Shown piece by piece: positions 1 through 6,456 of a DNA stretch of 21,833 nucleotides. A program made the position numbers and the translations under genes. Origin of the DNA: a virus. Positions within the stretch are counted from its first letter, which is position 1. Every line of letters begins with the position of its first letter. The DNA lies in IMG/VR virus record IMGVR_UViG_3300009180_000247, positions 1 through 21,833 of that record; one strand, given 5' to 3'. Below the pieces are notes generated by a model, which was not told the origin of the DNA, did no database searches, and saw only the letters and a list, made by a program, of their open reading frames with translations.

Positions 1-1
1 A

Positions 2-1177
2 TCATCCTTACCATCTCCTATATATACTCACCCTTCATCAAGCCACGTATATACATCTATTGCTGCATCGGGTCCTGCAATTTATGTTTCTGGTTACAAT
101 GGCATTCAGTCAACAATCCTAAAATTCACACTATCTACTGCTGGAGTAATGCCTACTCTTACATCAGCGGTAGTTGCAGCAGAACTTCCAGTCGGTGAGA
201 TTGTCCACAAGATTTATTACTACCTAGGTTATATGATGATTGGTACTAATAAGGGTGTTCGTGTGGCAGCAGTATCTGACCAAGATGGTTCACTTAACTA
301 CGGTCCACTGATTGTAGAAACATCACAGCCTTGCTACGACTTTGCAGCACGTGACCATTATGTGTGGTGTGCAACTGGTGTAGCAGGTGAGGCTGGAGTA
401 ATCCGCATTGACCTATCTAATGAACTAGAAACTCTACGCTTTGCGTGGGCTAACGACCTTTATATGGATGGTGTTACAGGGCACGTAACTACTGGCTGTG
501 CTTTTGCTAATGGTACTGACCGACTTGTATTCACTACAGCATATGCATCATCTGAAAATGGTGGCATCTATATCGAGGATGAATCAACTCTTCGTACATC
601 TGGATATGTAACTACAGGTAACATCCGCTATGGAACTCTTGAGCCTAAGAACTTTAAGCGTCTTCTTGGACGCGGTGACTTTACCTATGGTTCTATGACT
701 CTTGAAACCGTAGACAAAGATGGTGTTGAGTATGACCACATCTCATACGACTCATCAGTTCCATCTATTGAAGTTGGAACCTCATCTCCTGCTACAGCGC
801 AAGAGTATGTAGCCTATAAGTTTATTCTTTATCGTGATGCAACAACAACATCACTTGGTCCAATCTTCAAGGGATACCAGGCTAAAGCAACCATTGCTAC
901 TCCACGCCAGCGTGTCATCCAGTTCCCTATCTACTGTTACGACCTAGAGACAGATAGATACAACTCAATGATTGGCTATGAAGGCAAAGCCTTCGAGAAG
1001 ATTCTAGCCCTAGAAGGTATTGAAGAAGAAGGTGACGTTCTTACCTGGCAGGACTTAACTACTGGCGAATCTCGTCAAGCAGTTATCGAACAGATTTCAT
1101 TCTCCCGTATGACACCACCTGATAAGCGATTCAGCGGATTCGGTGGAGTAATTAACGTAACAATTAGGACTGTATAA
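2..1177 (+). CDS. Minor tail / tail-tip structural protein, 5' truncated
   Basis: The frame is open from base 2 with no stop, so the gene begins outside the window and the ATG at 149 is probably internal. The visible 391 residues are rich in beta-strand, Thr, Gly and aromatic residues, with short blocks such as YYYLGYMMIGTNKGVRV that resemble beta-propeller blades. The last 60 residues (TWQDLTTGESRQAVIEQI, then a Pro-Pro-containing loop and GFGGVINVTIRTV) look like the C-terminal beta domain of phage tail proteins. It ends directly against the lysis cassette, with the next ATG starting on the base after its stop, as expected for the last tail gene. The family assignment comes from sequence character and position, not from a diagnostic motif. 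Confidence 0.6.
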   Translation, partial: SSLPSPIYTHPSSSHVYTSIAASGPAIYVSGYNGIQSTILKFTLSTAGVMPTLTSAVVAAELPVGEIVHKIYYYLGYMMIGTNKGVRVAAVSDQDGSLNYGPLIVETSQPCYDFAARDHYVWCATGVAGEAGVIRIDLSNELETLRFAWANDLYMDGVTGHVTTGCAFANGTDRLVFTTAYASSENGGIYIEDESTLRTSGYVTTGNIRYGTLEPKNFKRLLGRGDFTYGSMTLETVDKDGVEYDHISYDSSVPSIEVGTSSPATAQEYVAYKFILYRDATTTSLGPIFKGYQAKATIATPRQRVIQFPIYCYDLETDRYNSMIGYEGKAFEKILALEGIEEEGDVLTWQDLTTGESRQAVIEQISFSRMTPPDKRFSGFGGVINVTIRTV

Positions 1178-1402
1178 ATGACAGCAACAGAATGGGCTGG
1201 CTTTGCAGTTGCCATAATGACTTTGCTTGGTGGTTTTACAGCAGCAATTAGATGGTTAGTTAAGCACTACTTAAGCGAACTGAAACCAAATTCAGGGAGC
1301 AGTATGAGGGACTCCGTTAATATCAACACCGAACGATTGGACCGAGTTGAACAACGCGTTGACCAGATTTACCTCATCCTCTGCGAAAATCACAGGAAGT
1401 AA
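1178..1402 (+). CDS. Small membrane protein with coiled-coil tail, holin-like
   Basis: A 74-residue protein with one hydrophobic segment at residues 5-28 followed by a charged tail. The tail contains the heptad-like stretch ERLDRVEQRVDQIYLIL, a likely short coiled coil. The start follows the tail gene stop with no gap, and AGGA lies about 10 nt upstream. Small one-helix proteins of this shape beside endolysins are commonly holins or holin regulators in actinophages. The last 56 nt overlap the next gene in another frame, so the two are probably translationally coupled. Function is inferred from topology and position only. Confidence 0.6.
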   Translation: MTATEWAGFAVAIMTLLGGFTAAIRWLVKHYLSELKPNSGSSMRDSVNINTERLDRVEQRVDQIYLILCENHRK

Positions 1403-2783
1403 GTTAGCAGTATTCTTTTTAGTTCTAGGCACATCATTCTTCTGGAGTCCAGTTGCTAACGCAACTTCACCAGAGTTAATGGTTAGAGATGTAACAATCA
1501 TCTGTGCCAACCCTGCAGGTGAAACTCATACTGCAATGACTGGCTGGAATGCCGACAACCCTTTCTTCAATGGCAAGGGTGACATCGCAAGATTGTTCTG
1601 CGAAGGTGGATTTATTGGTGAGTGGACAACTTATCTAAGTGATAACTACACAGGTATAGGACGATACTACAATGGTATTGCACCTACTCCTACTCCATCT
1701 CCATCCCCAAGTGAGACTCCAACTGCAACAGCGAGTCCGCAACCAAGCCCATCAGAGACTGCAACACCATCCGTTTCGCCATCGCCAACTCCTTCTCCGA
1801 GTCCAACTCCGACTGCTCTAGCAGATACGAATACTGCAACCACAGTTCCGAGTCCTTCTCCAAGCGAGACTGCAACTCAACAAGTAGATACTCCAACTGT
1901 TGTAAATCAAGAGACATCTACTGTCCTTTCTGATACATCAACCGTAGTTGTGCAACCTGCACCTATTCCAATTCCTGAACCCGTACCTGTAGTACCTCCA
2001 GCCCCGCCTGCGGTGGAACCTCAACCAACTCCAGCTCCTGTGCAACCAGCTCCACAGCCCGAGCCTGCTCCCCAGCCTGTGCCCGTCGCTGAGCCTGCTC
2101 CTGTGCCTGTCGCTGAAGAACCTCTTCCTCCTCTTCCAGTAGAAACTCTACCGCCAGAGCCTGTTGCTGAACTCGCTCCAGAGCCCGTAGAAGAAGCTCC
2201 ACCCGTACTTGAGCCTGCGCCTGTTCCTGAGGAACCGCCTGCAGTAGCGCCCGAGCCTGAACCAGAACCTTCTCCAGAGCCTGAGATAAAACCTGTAGTT
2301 GATATTGCACCTGAACCTCCTATGGTTGAGCCAATTGTACAACCAGAAGAACCACCTATAAAGGTAAGCGAGAACGCTACCAAAGAAGAGAAGCAGGTAG
2401 TAGCACAAGCAATCATTGAGCAAGCACAGGGGGAACCCGTGACAGCACAAGCAATCCAGGAAGCTGGACTTACCTATGCTGACTTGCCACCTGAGACACC
2501 AGTTGAAGTTCGTGAAGATGAGAACGGAAACGAAGTTGTTATCACAGCAGAAGTTGCTGCTGCGCTGGTAGTCCTTGAGAACCCAGCAGAATTAATCAAC
2601 GCAATCTTTACTGACCCAGCACAAGCACTCTTAGCACTAGGCTCTATCGGTGCGGACATGAGCTCTGAAGAAAGAACAGAGTCTGAGAAGACCATTGTTG
2701 CTGCAGTTATTGTAGGTCAAATTGCTGGACAGGCTGCAGTAACCGCTGCTGCTGGCGCTGCAGCTTATCGGAGGAAACCATGA
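1347..2783 (+). CDS. Exported Pro-rich stalk protein, probable membrane anchor at C-terminus
   Basis: A 478-residue protein. The first codon is TTG (1347; an in-frame TTG at 1359 is also possible), and no ATG fits. A signal peptide is clear: basic residues, a hydrophobic core around residues 20-33, and the site VANA/TS near residue 40. After a globular part with two Cys pairs (to about 110) comes roughly 210 residues of low complexity, first Ser/Thr/Pro then alternating Pro/Glu/Ala/Val. The C-terminal 130 residues look folded and end in an Ala/Val/Gly-rich helix followed by YRRKP, a typical membrane anchor with a cytoplasmic positive tail. Its place in the lysis cassette suggests a wall-spanning role, for instance helping disrupt the envelope or displaying a domain outside. 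No enzymatic motif was seen. The start codon is the least certain part. Confidence 0.65.
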   Translation: MNNALTRFTSSSAKITGSKLAVFFLVLGTSFFWSPVANATSPELMVRDVTIICANPAGETHTAMTGWNADNPFFNGKGDIARLFCEGGFIGEWTTYLSDNYTGIGRYYNGIAPTPTPSPSPSETPTATASPQPSPSETATPSVSPSPTPSPSPTPTALADTNTATTVPSPSPSETATQQVDTPTVVNQETSTVLSDTSTVVVQPAPIPIPEPVPVVPPAPPAVEPQPTPAPVQPAPQPEPAPQPVPVAEPAPVPVAEEPLPPLPVETLPPEPVAELAPEPVEEAPPVLEPAPVPEEPPAVAPEPEPEPSPEPEIKPVVDIAPEPPMVEPIVQPEEPPIKVSENATKEEKQVVAQAIIEQAQGEPVTAQAIQEAGLTYADLPPETPVEVREDENGNEVVITAEVAAALVVLENPAELINAIFTDPAQALLALGSIGADMSSEERTESEKTIVAAVIVGQIAGQAAVTAAAGAAAYRRKP

Positions 2784-2950
2784 AGAAGTTCTTTTCAGAC
2801 GTAGTAAATCAATTGTGGACTCTCCTCGGCATGTTCATTGCCTGGGTAGTCCTTGACGGTTCTGCCAAAACGGTTGTTGGGTATGCTATTGGCATCTCCT
2901 CAATTATTTGGGGAGTAACATACAAACTAAGAAACTCAGAGGACGATTAA
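2780..2950 (+). CDS. Two-helix small membrane protein, holin candidate
   Basis: A 56-residue ORF. It starts ATGA-overlapped with the stop of the Pro-rich protein gene and has GGAGG 6 nt upstream, so initiation is well supported. Two hydrophobic stretches (about residues 12-25 and 31-47) are joined by a short polar turn with DGSAK, and the protein ends in the charged tail KLRNSEDD. This N-in/C-in hairpin topology is the classic small class II holin layout. Its stop overlaps the ATG of the next small membrane protein (TAATG). Which of the cassette's membrane proteins is the true holin cannot be told from sequence. Confidence 0.65.
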   Translation: MKKFFSDVVNQLWTLLGMFIAWVVLDGSAKTVVGYAIGISSIIWGVTYKLRNSEDD

Positions 2951-3192
2951 TGGATACATTCAAAAGTGTAATGATGAGGATTTTTGCTGTTATCGCAGCT
3001 GAATCTCTTGGAGTTATTGGAGCAGGTTCCCTCGTAGGGATTGAAGTATGGCAAGCAGGAGTACTAGCTGGTGCACTGGGTGCAGCGCGTGTGCTTGAGA
3101 CACTAGCACGCTTCTACCTAGCAGATGGACACCTATCAGCAGAAGAAATCAACGAAGCCTTTGCTAAGGTCGATAAGAAAGCGAACGAGTAA
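2950..3192 (+). CDS. Holin-like membrane protein with EF-hand-like tail
   Basis: An 80-residue protein. ATG at 2950 is chosen over an upstream in-frame codon because AGAGGAC lies just ahead of it and it forms a TAATG overlap with the previous stop. Residues 8-50 form two hydrophobic, Gly/Ala-rich segments (VIAAESLGVIGAGSLVGIEV and AGVLAGALGAA). The tail contains ADGHLSAEEINEAF, which resembles the second half of an EF-hand loop plus helix, then a basic end. Proteins with this plan next to endolysins are often annotated as holins. The next gene, the endolysin, also starts in a TAATG overlap, giving a fixed expression ratio of the two. Confidence 0.65.
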   Translation: MDTFKSVMMRIFAVIAAESLGVIGAGSLVGIEVWQAGVLAGALGAARVLETLARFYLADGHLSAEEINEAFAKVDKKANE

Positions 3193-3701
3193 TGGGACAA
3201 CGTAATGATTTTATTAAGGTAGCCCGTGAGGAAGTCGGTGTTATCGAAGGACCAAAAGAGAACGAGACAAAGTATGGAGCCTTTACCAAGGCTAACTTTC
3301 TCCCTTGGTGTGGCTCATTCGTGAATTGGTGTGCAAATGAAGTGGGACTTAAGATTCCTAATGTGGTCGGCACGTTGGCGGGAGCTCAGGCGTTCATTAA
3401 AAAGAATGCTTGGGAAAAAGTAAATGAAGCAACTCCGCTACCTGGCGATATTGTTTTCTTTGACTTCCCTAACGACGGCATTGACCGCATTAGTCACGTT
3501 GGAATCGTGGTACGAGACAACGGAGACGGAACTGTAATCACTATCGAAGGTAACACAGCGCCCGATAAAAAGGGCGACCAACGCAACGGAGGGCAAGTCT
3601 GCCTGAAGAAGCGTGCTTACAAAGTAAAGAACGGCCCAGCTCTCAAGAAGTCACTACCTGTGTACATCGTGGGATTTGGTAAGCCTGTCTTTAAATCCTA
3701 A
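3192..3701 (+). CDS. CHAP-domain endolysin (peptidoglycan hydrolase)
   Basis: A 169-residue single-domain enzyme. The NlpC/P60-like CHAP fold is visible from Cys40 in LPWCGSFVNWC (nucleophile), through GDIVFF at 85-90, to His102 in ISHVGIVV and the Glu119/Asn121 of IEGNT as the third catalytic position. Enzymes of this family cut amide bonds in peptidoglycan peptides or at the MurNAc-peptide link. The cell wall-binding domain usual in longer endolysins is absent; the basic C-terminal 40 residues may bind wall polymers instead. There is no signal peptide, so release depends on the holin-like neighbours. The start overlaps the upstream stop as TAATG. Confidence 0.88.
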   Translation: MGQRNDFIKVAREEVGVIEGPKENETKYGAFTKANFLPWCGSFVNWCANEVGLKIPNVVGTLAGAQAFIKKNAWEKVNEATPLPGDIVFFDFPNDGIDRISHVGIVVRDNGDGTVITIEGNTAPDKKGDQRNGGQVCLKKRAYKVKNGPALKKSLPVYIVGFGKPVFKS

Positions 3702-3709
3702 GGAGATAC

Positions 3710-3904
3710 ATGAATACCGAAAAAATCGCAGCAATCGTAACAACCTATGCACGTGCAGCAGTACCAACAGTGGTAGCGCTCTACGCATCAGGCGTGACAG
3801 ACCCTAAAGCTTTGGTTTATGCTTTCCTATCAGCGTTCATTGCGCCAATCTGGAAGGCTCTCGACCCTAAGGCCAAGGAATTTGGCATCGGAAGCAAGAA
3901 GTAA
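3710..3904 (+). CDS. Small membrane protein closing the lysis cassette
   Basis: A 64-residue protein with a strong AAGGAGA ribosome site 6 nt before ATG. A hydrophobic region with two Ala/Val-rich halves (residues 5-26 and 34-47), separated by a turn containing TDPK, is followed by a Lys-rich tail. The topology again fits a small holin or holin partner. It is the fourth small membrane protein in 2.7 kb and the last gene before the terminator at 3945. No family was recognised. Confidence 0.6.
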   Translation: MNTEKIAAIVTTYARAAVPTVVALYASGVTDPKALVYAFLSAFIAPIWKALDPKAKEFGIGSKK

Positions 3905-3944
3905 ACCACCTCATATAGGCCCTTAGCTGGGCCATAGAGACAAG

Positions 3945-3989
3945 AAGACCCCCAACCCTAGCATCACTGCTATGGAAGGGGGTCTTTTT
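3945..3989 (+). terminator. Rho-independent terminator of the lysis operon
   Basis: The arms AAGACCCCC (3945-3953) and GGGGGTCTT (3978-3986) pair perfectly. Inside, a second stem TAGCA/TGCTA (3959-3963 with 3968-3972) closes a 4-nt loop, with CC/GG pairs and one mismatch linking the two stems. A run of five T follows (3985-3989). It sits about 40 nt after the last lysis gene on the same strand. Confidence 0.9.
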
Positions 3990-4083
3990 GTGTTTTCAGC
4001 GATAGGAATCGTACGCCTTCTACAGAGATATATTCGCCTCACCGTTCAGCCGACCACAGGCTTATATTCCAGGCAAATATTAT

Positions 4084-4233
4084 TTAATTTTCGTCAGCGT
4101 CAATGTCTTCAAGCAGGTCAACGAACACTTCAAAGTCTTTATGTCGTCGGTAGTGGTTGTATCGAGCAACTGCCTCGTATACAATATCACGAATTGCTAG
4201 CGCAGCTAGCGAACCTAGTATTACTTCAGTCAT
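4084..4233 (-). CDS. Small protein of unknown function
   Basis: A 49-residue ORF on the minus strand. The ATG at 4233 is preferred to an upstream in-frame ATG because AGGAGA lies 5 nt ahead and the upstream extension is only AT-rich low complexity. The N-terminal half (TEVILGSLAALAIRDIVYEA) is an amphipathic to weakly membrane-like helix, the middle is basic (RYNHYRRHK) and the end is acidic. It is transcribed away from the replication operon. No domain was recognised. Confidence 0.6.
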   Translation of the reverse strand: MTEVILGSLAALAIRDIVYEAVARYNHYRRHKDFEVFVDLLEDIDADEN

Positions 4234-4268
4234 TCTATCTCCTATAATATATATTATATATATACTAT

Positions 4269-4287
4269 AAGACCCTTTCAGGGTCTT
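4269..4287. other. Stem-loop in the divergent control region
   Basis: AAGACCC (4269-4275), loop TTTCA, GGGTCTT (4281-4287), set within long TATA-type repeats (about 4245-4305). It lies in the 5' leader of the small leftward gene. It may be a leader hairpin, a weak terminator, or part of an operator; the following T-run is poor. Confidence 0.5.
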
Positions 4288-4329
4288 TATATTATATATT
4301 ATATACAAGTATACACTGAACCCTGATGG

Positions 4330-4354
4330 GTGTAGGTAGGCAGCCTACCTGCAC
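4330..4354. promoter_or_regulatory. 25-bp near-perfect palindrome, candidate operator
   Basis: The left arm GTGTAGGTAGGC (4330-4341) and right arm GCCTACCTGCAC (4343-4354) are inverted repeats with a single mismatch around one central A. It lies just upstream of the extended -10 element at 4368, so a dimeric repressor bound here would cover the -35 region of the replication-operon promoter. Regulation is inferred from position. Confidence 0.65.
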
Positions 4355-4367
4355 AACACCTGACCTG

Positions 4368-4376
4368 TGCTATACT
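4368..4376 (+). promoter_or_regulatory. Extended -10 promoter (TGCTATACT) of the replication operon
   Basis: TGC followed by TATACT matches the extended -10 consensus; no good -35 is present at 16-18 bp. The predicted start site is about 4383, only a few bases before the ATG at 4386, which has no Shine-Dalgarno. The transcript would be leaderless or nearly so, a common arrangement in actinobacteria. The same TGCTATACTACACC string occurs on the minus strand in the promoter before the amidoligase gene. Confidence 0.65.
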
Positions 4377-4385
4377 ACACCCACG

Positions 4386-4574
4386 ATGATACAACTTGGA
4401 GAATATAAACTACCCGAGCATGTTTCATACTCAGCATTCTCGACCTACATCGACTGTGGCTATCAGTACTACCTCGGTAGATTAATGATGGTACCAGAAG
4501 AACCTTCGGTTTGGTCGGTAGGTGGTTCGGCATTTCACCGAGCAACTGAACTGTGGGATTTGGAGAATGCATGA
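4386..4574 (+). CDS. Cas4/RecB-like Fe-S nuclease, N-terminal piece
   Basis: A 62-residue ORF carrying the N-terminal hallmarks of the PD-(D/E)XK Cas4/RecB exonuclease family: the SYSAFSTYIDCGYQYY block with Cys24, where the family has its first Fe-S cysteine, and GGSAFHRATE with His51 and Glu55 (motif I). The core catalytic motifs are missing here and lie in the next ORF, which starts in a -1 frame at an ATGA overlap (4571). Either two polypeptides assemble into one enzyme, the ribosome changes frame, or an indel broke one gene. ATG 4386 is chosen because the promoter start site falls next to it and family similarity begins there. Confidence 0.75.
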   Translation: MIQLGEYKLPEHVSYSAFSTYIDCGYQYYLGRLMMVPEEPSVWSVGGSAFHRATELWDLENA

Positions 4575-5176
4575 TACAGGAACTATGGGCTAGAGCATGG
4601 GCTGATGAGCTTGGTACTACTGACCTAACCAATGCACGTGTTGGTGGTAGGGCTACTAAAGCTAATCCTAACAAAGAGAACGAAGCTTTCTGGCACGAAG
4701 CTGGTCCTCGTTGGGTACAGGCCTACATTGAATGGCGACAAGCCAATACCGATTGGAAGATATGGAAGACACCGCAAGGTGTCCCAGCTATCGAACTCGA
4801 AATGATTCCCGAGTTTACTGGTGTACCAGTCAAGATGATTCTTGATAGGGTGTTCGAAGTTAATGGTGAGTTAGTCATTGTTGACCTTAAGACATCCCAG
4901 GCTACGCCTTCCAATACACTGCAGCTTGGTTTCTATAAGATTGGTTTGATGAAAACCTTTGGCATAGATATCAAGTGGGGAACATACTTCATGTCACGTC
5001 AACACGGCGTGTCACCGTTGGTCAGTCTTGAACAGTACACAGAGGAGAAGCTGGAGTACCTGGTATCAGGGTTTGACAAAGCACGTAAGGCAGGTATATT
5101 CTTGCCGAACACAAACAATTGCCAATACAAGTGTGGACTGACCGCACATTGTCAGTTCTCAACTAAGATAGGATAA
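4571..5176 (+). CDS. Cas4/RecB-like Fe-S nuclease, catalytic piece
   Basis: 201 residues from the ATG in an ATGA overlap with the upstream stop, GGAG about 6 nt ahead. The PD-(D/E)XK core is clear: Glu77, Asp92 in ILDRVFEV, Asp105 and Lys107 in IVDLKTS, and QLGFY at 118-122 (the Q-x3-Y motif of RecB-like nucleases). The C-terminus has C184-x3-C188-x5-C194, the trio that together with one N-terminal Cys holds a 4Fe-4S cluster in Cas4/AddB nucleases. That fourth Cys sits in the preceding ORF. The two ORFs add up to about 263 residues, close to a normal phage Cas4-like exonuclease. Likely role: DNA end resection in recombination and replication. Confidence 0.85.
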   Translation: MIQELWARAWADELGTTDLTNARVGGRATKANPNKENEAFWHEAGPRWVQAYIEWRQANTDWKIWKTPQGVPAIELEMIPEFTGVPVKMILDRVFEVNGELVIVDLKTSQATPSNTLQLGFYKIGLMKTFGIDIKWGTYFMSRQHGVSPLVSLEQYTEEKLEYLVSGFDKARKAGIFLPNTNNCQYKCGLTAHCQFSTKIG

Positions 5177-5179
5177 CAG

Positions 5180-5599
5180 ATGAACGAAGACTGGAAACTA
5201 CAAGTCTCCTATAAGACACCAGCAGGTGACATGATTAACGTGCGTGCCAATACGGCCGACGAACTAAGCGTGTTGCTCGAAGGTGTTGGAGATTACTCAT
5301 CACAAGTTGCATCAGTACAACGATTGGTTGTTGGTGCATACAACGCGGCCCCTTTGGGGACCACTGGTTCAACAGCAGGCACAACGCCATCGCAATTCTC
5401 CGCTCCAATCCAGCAGGCAGCAGCATCCGTTGGAGCTCCACCGTCCGCGGTAACGCCAGCGGGGACAGCAAGTCCGACGTGCATTCACGGGGCACGAATC
5501 TTCCGACAGGGAGTGAGCAAGACAAGTGGGAAGCCTTACGCTTTCTGGGCATGCCCAACACCACAAGGCACGCCTGACCAATGCAAGCCAGTTAACTAA
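5180..5599 (+). CDS. Small protein with C-terminal Cys motif, possible DNA-binding accessory
   Basis: 139 residues. The N-terminus (1-50) looks folded, residues 50-100 are an Ala/Pro/Ser/Thr-rich linker, and the C-terminus (about 100-139) contains CIHGARIFR, then FWACP and QCKPVN. These three Cys plus one His could bind zinc. The aromatic and basic character of the terminal module (GKPYAFWACP) suits nucleic-acid contact. It follows the exonuclease by 3 nt, so a single-strand or nuclease partner role is plausible. A family name cannot be given from sequence alone. Confidence 0.7.
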   Translation: MNEDWKLQVSYKTPAGDMINVRANTADELSVLLEGVGDYSSQVASVQRLVVGAYNAAPLGTTGSTAGTTPSQFSAPIQQAAASVGAPPSAVTPAGTASPTCIHGARIFRQGVSKTSGKPYAFWACPTPQGTPDQCKPVN

Positions 5600-5602
5600 G
5601 AT

Positions 5603-5812
5603 ATGATTGAGCGTAGCCATCGTTACACACCGCAATGGTGGCTACGTTCTATCCTTACAGAAGGGAATGAACCATGCGTACACTTGTCAGAAGCGTTGGC
5701 CGTGCCAGTATCGGTGGAGAACCGCTCCCTAGTTGCTTCAAAGCGTTCGAGTCAAACAAGATTATCATACGTCGCTCTGAAGTTTCAATGTTTGCAGCAG
5801 CACCAGGTGTAG
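5603..5812 (+). CDS. Questionable ORF overlapping the ATPase gene
   Basis: An ORF of 69 codons beginning 3 nt after the previous stop and overlapping the first 139 nt of the ATPase gene in a different frame. Only its first 24 codons, in the stretch before the ATPase start, look protein-like (HRYTPQWWLRSILTEGNE, rich in aromatic residues). The remainder is shadow-like. The ribosome site is weak. It could be a small leader peptide, or the old N-terminus of the ATPase moved out of frame by an indel. Listed because the 74-nt gap is otherwise unexplained. Confidence 0.25.
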   Translation: MIERSHRYTPQWWLRSILTEGNEPCVHLSEALAVPVSVENRSLVASKRSSQTRLSYVALKFQCLQQHQV

Positions 5813-6456
5813 GTAAGTCAACCCTAGCACTAGCATTAGCTTTGAAGATGAGAGTTCCAACTCTATACATCTCAGCAGATACCAACGCACACACTATGGC
5901 TATGCGATTAGCCTCAATGATTTCAGGTAAGTCACAGGGTGACGTAGAGTCACTCATGAATACTGACCATGGCTGGACTAAGGCTACACTTGCCCGAGGT
6001 TCACACATTGTGTGGTCATTTGAATCAGCACCATCATTGCAAGACATTGATGAAGAAGTACAAGCATTTGAAGAACTATGGGGTTGTCCCCCAGTTCTTA
6101 TTGTAGTAGATAACCTAATGGACGTAGCCACCGATGGTGGTGAAGAGTTCGCATCTATGCGTGCGATTATGAAGGAGTTGAAATACCTTGCTAGAGCGAC
6201 CAATGCAGCAGTTGTTGTCTTACATCACACATCGGAGGCTATCCAAGGCTCTCCATGCCAACCTAGAAGTGCTATCCAAGGAAAGGTTGCGCAATTACCC
6301 GCACTCATCTGTACGCTTGGAGTTGTCGGGACAAGTATGGGAGTTGCGCCTGTCAAGAACAGATATGGTCGTGCCGACGCAGGCGGAGGACTAATGACTT
6401 GGGTTGCATTCAACCCTGAGTATATGTTCATCGATGATATTCCAGAGAACGCATGA
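5674..6456 (+). CDS. RecA/DnaB-type ATPase, probable replicative helicase or recombinase
   Basis: 260 residues. Walker A APGVGKST at 43-50 and Walker B VLIVVD at 141-146 define a RecA-fold ATPase; VVVLHHTSEA at about 180-189 matches the sensor strand region of DnaB/RadA-like proteins. A Gly-rich block (RADAGGGL) near 230 resembles DNA-contact loops. The length fits a lone RecA-like core without the DnaB N-terminal domain. Placed between the exonuclease and primase genes, it most likely unwinds DNA at the fork or promotes strand exchange; sequence alone does not separate the two. GAAGGGA precedes the ATG. Confidence 0.8.
   Translation: MRTLVRSVGRASIGGEPLPSCFKAFESNKIIIRRSEVSMFAAAPGVGKSTLALALALKMRVPTLYISADTNAHTMAMRLASMISGKSQGDVESLMNTDHGWTKATLARGSHIVWSFESAPSLQDIDEEVQAFEELWGCPPVLIVVDNLMDVATDGGEEFASMRAIMKELKYLARATNAAVVVLHHTSEAIQGSPCQPRSAIQGKVAQLPALICTLGVVGTSMGVAPVKNRYGRADAGGGLMTWVAFNPEYMFIDDIPENA

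Noticed and set aside
2021-2416. Long minus-strand Gly/Ser-rich open frame opposite the Pro-rich protein
   Set aside because: It is the complement of the Pro/Glu repeats; low complexity keeps it open. No ribosome site and it opposes an established operon.
3990-4083. Possible tRNA or small RNA after the lysis terminator
   Set aside because: No T-loop TTCRA with matching stem and no acceptor pairing could be found on either strand.
3972-4247. Plus-strand open frame across the lysis terminator
   Set aside because: It begins inside the terminator stem and runs antisense to a minus-strand gene that has a strong ribosome site.
4326-4385. N-terminal extension of the nuclease piece to an upstream ATG
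   Set aside because: It would be translated from DNA covering the palindrome and the promoter -10; similarity to the family starts only at 4386.
4550-4574. Canonical -1 slippery site joining the split nuclease
   Set aside because: GGGATTT is present but not in the zero frame required for X-XXY-YYZ slippage, so standard frameshifting is not supported.
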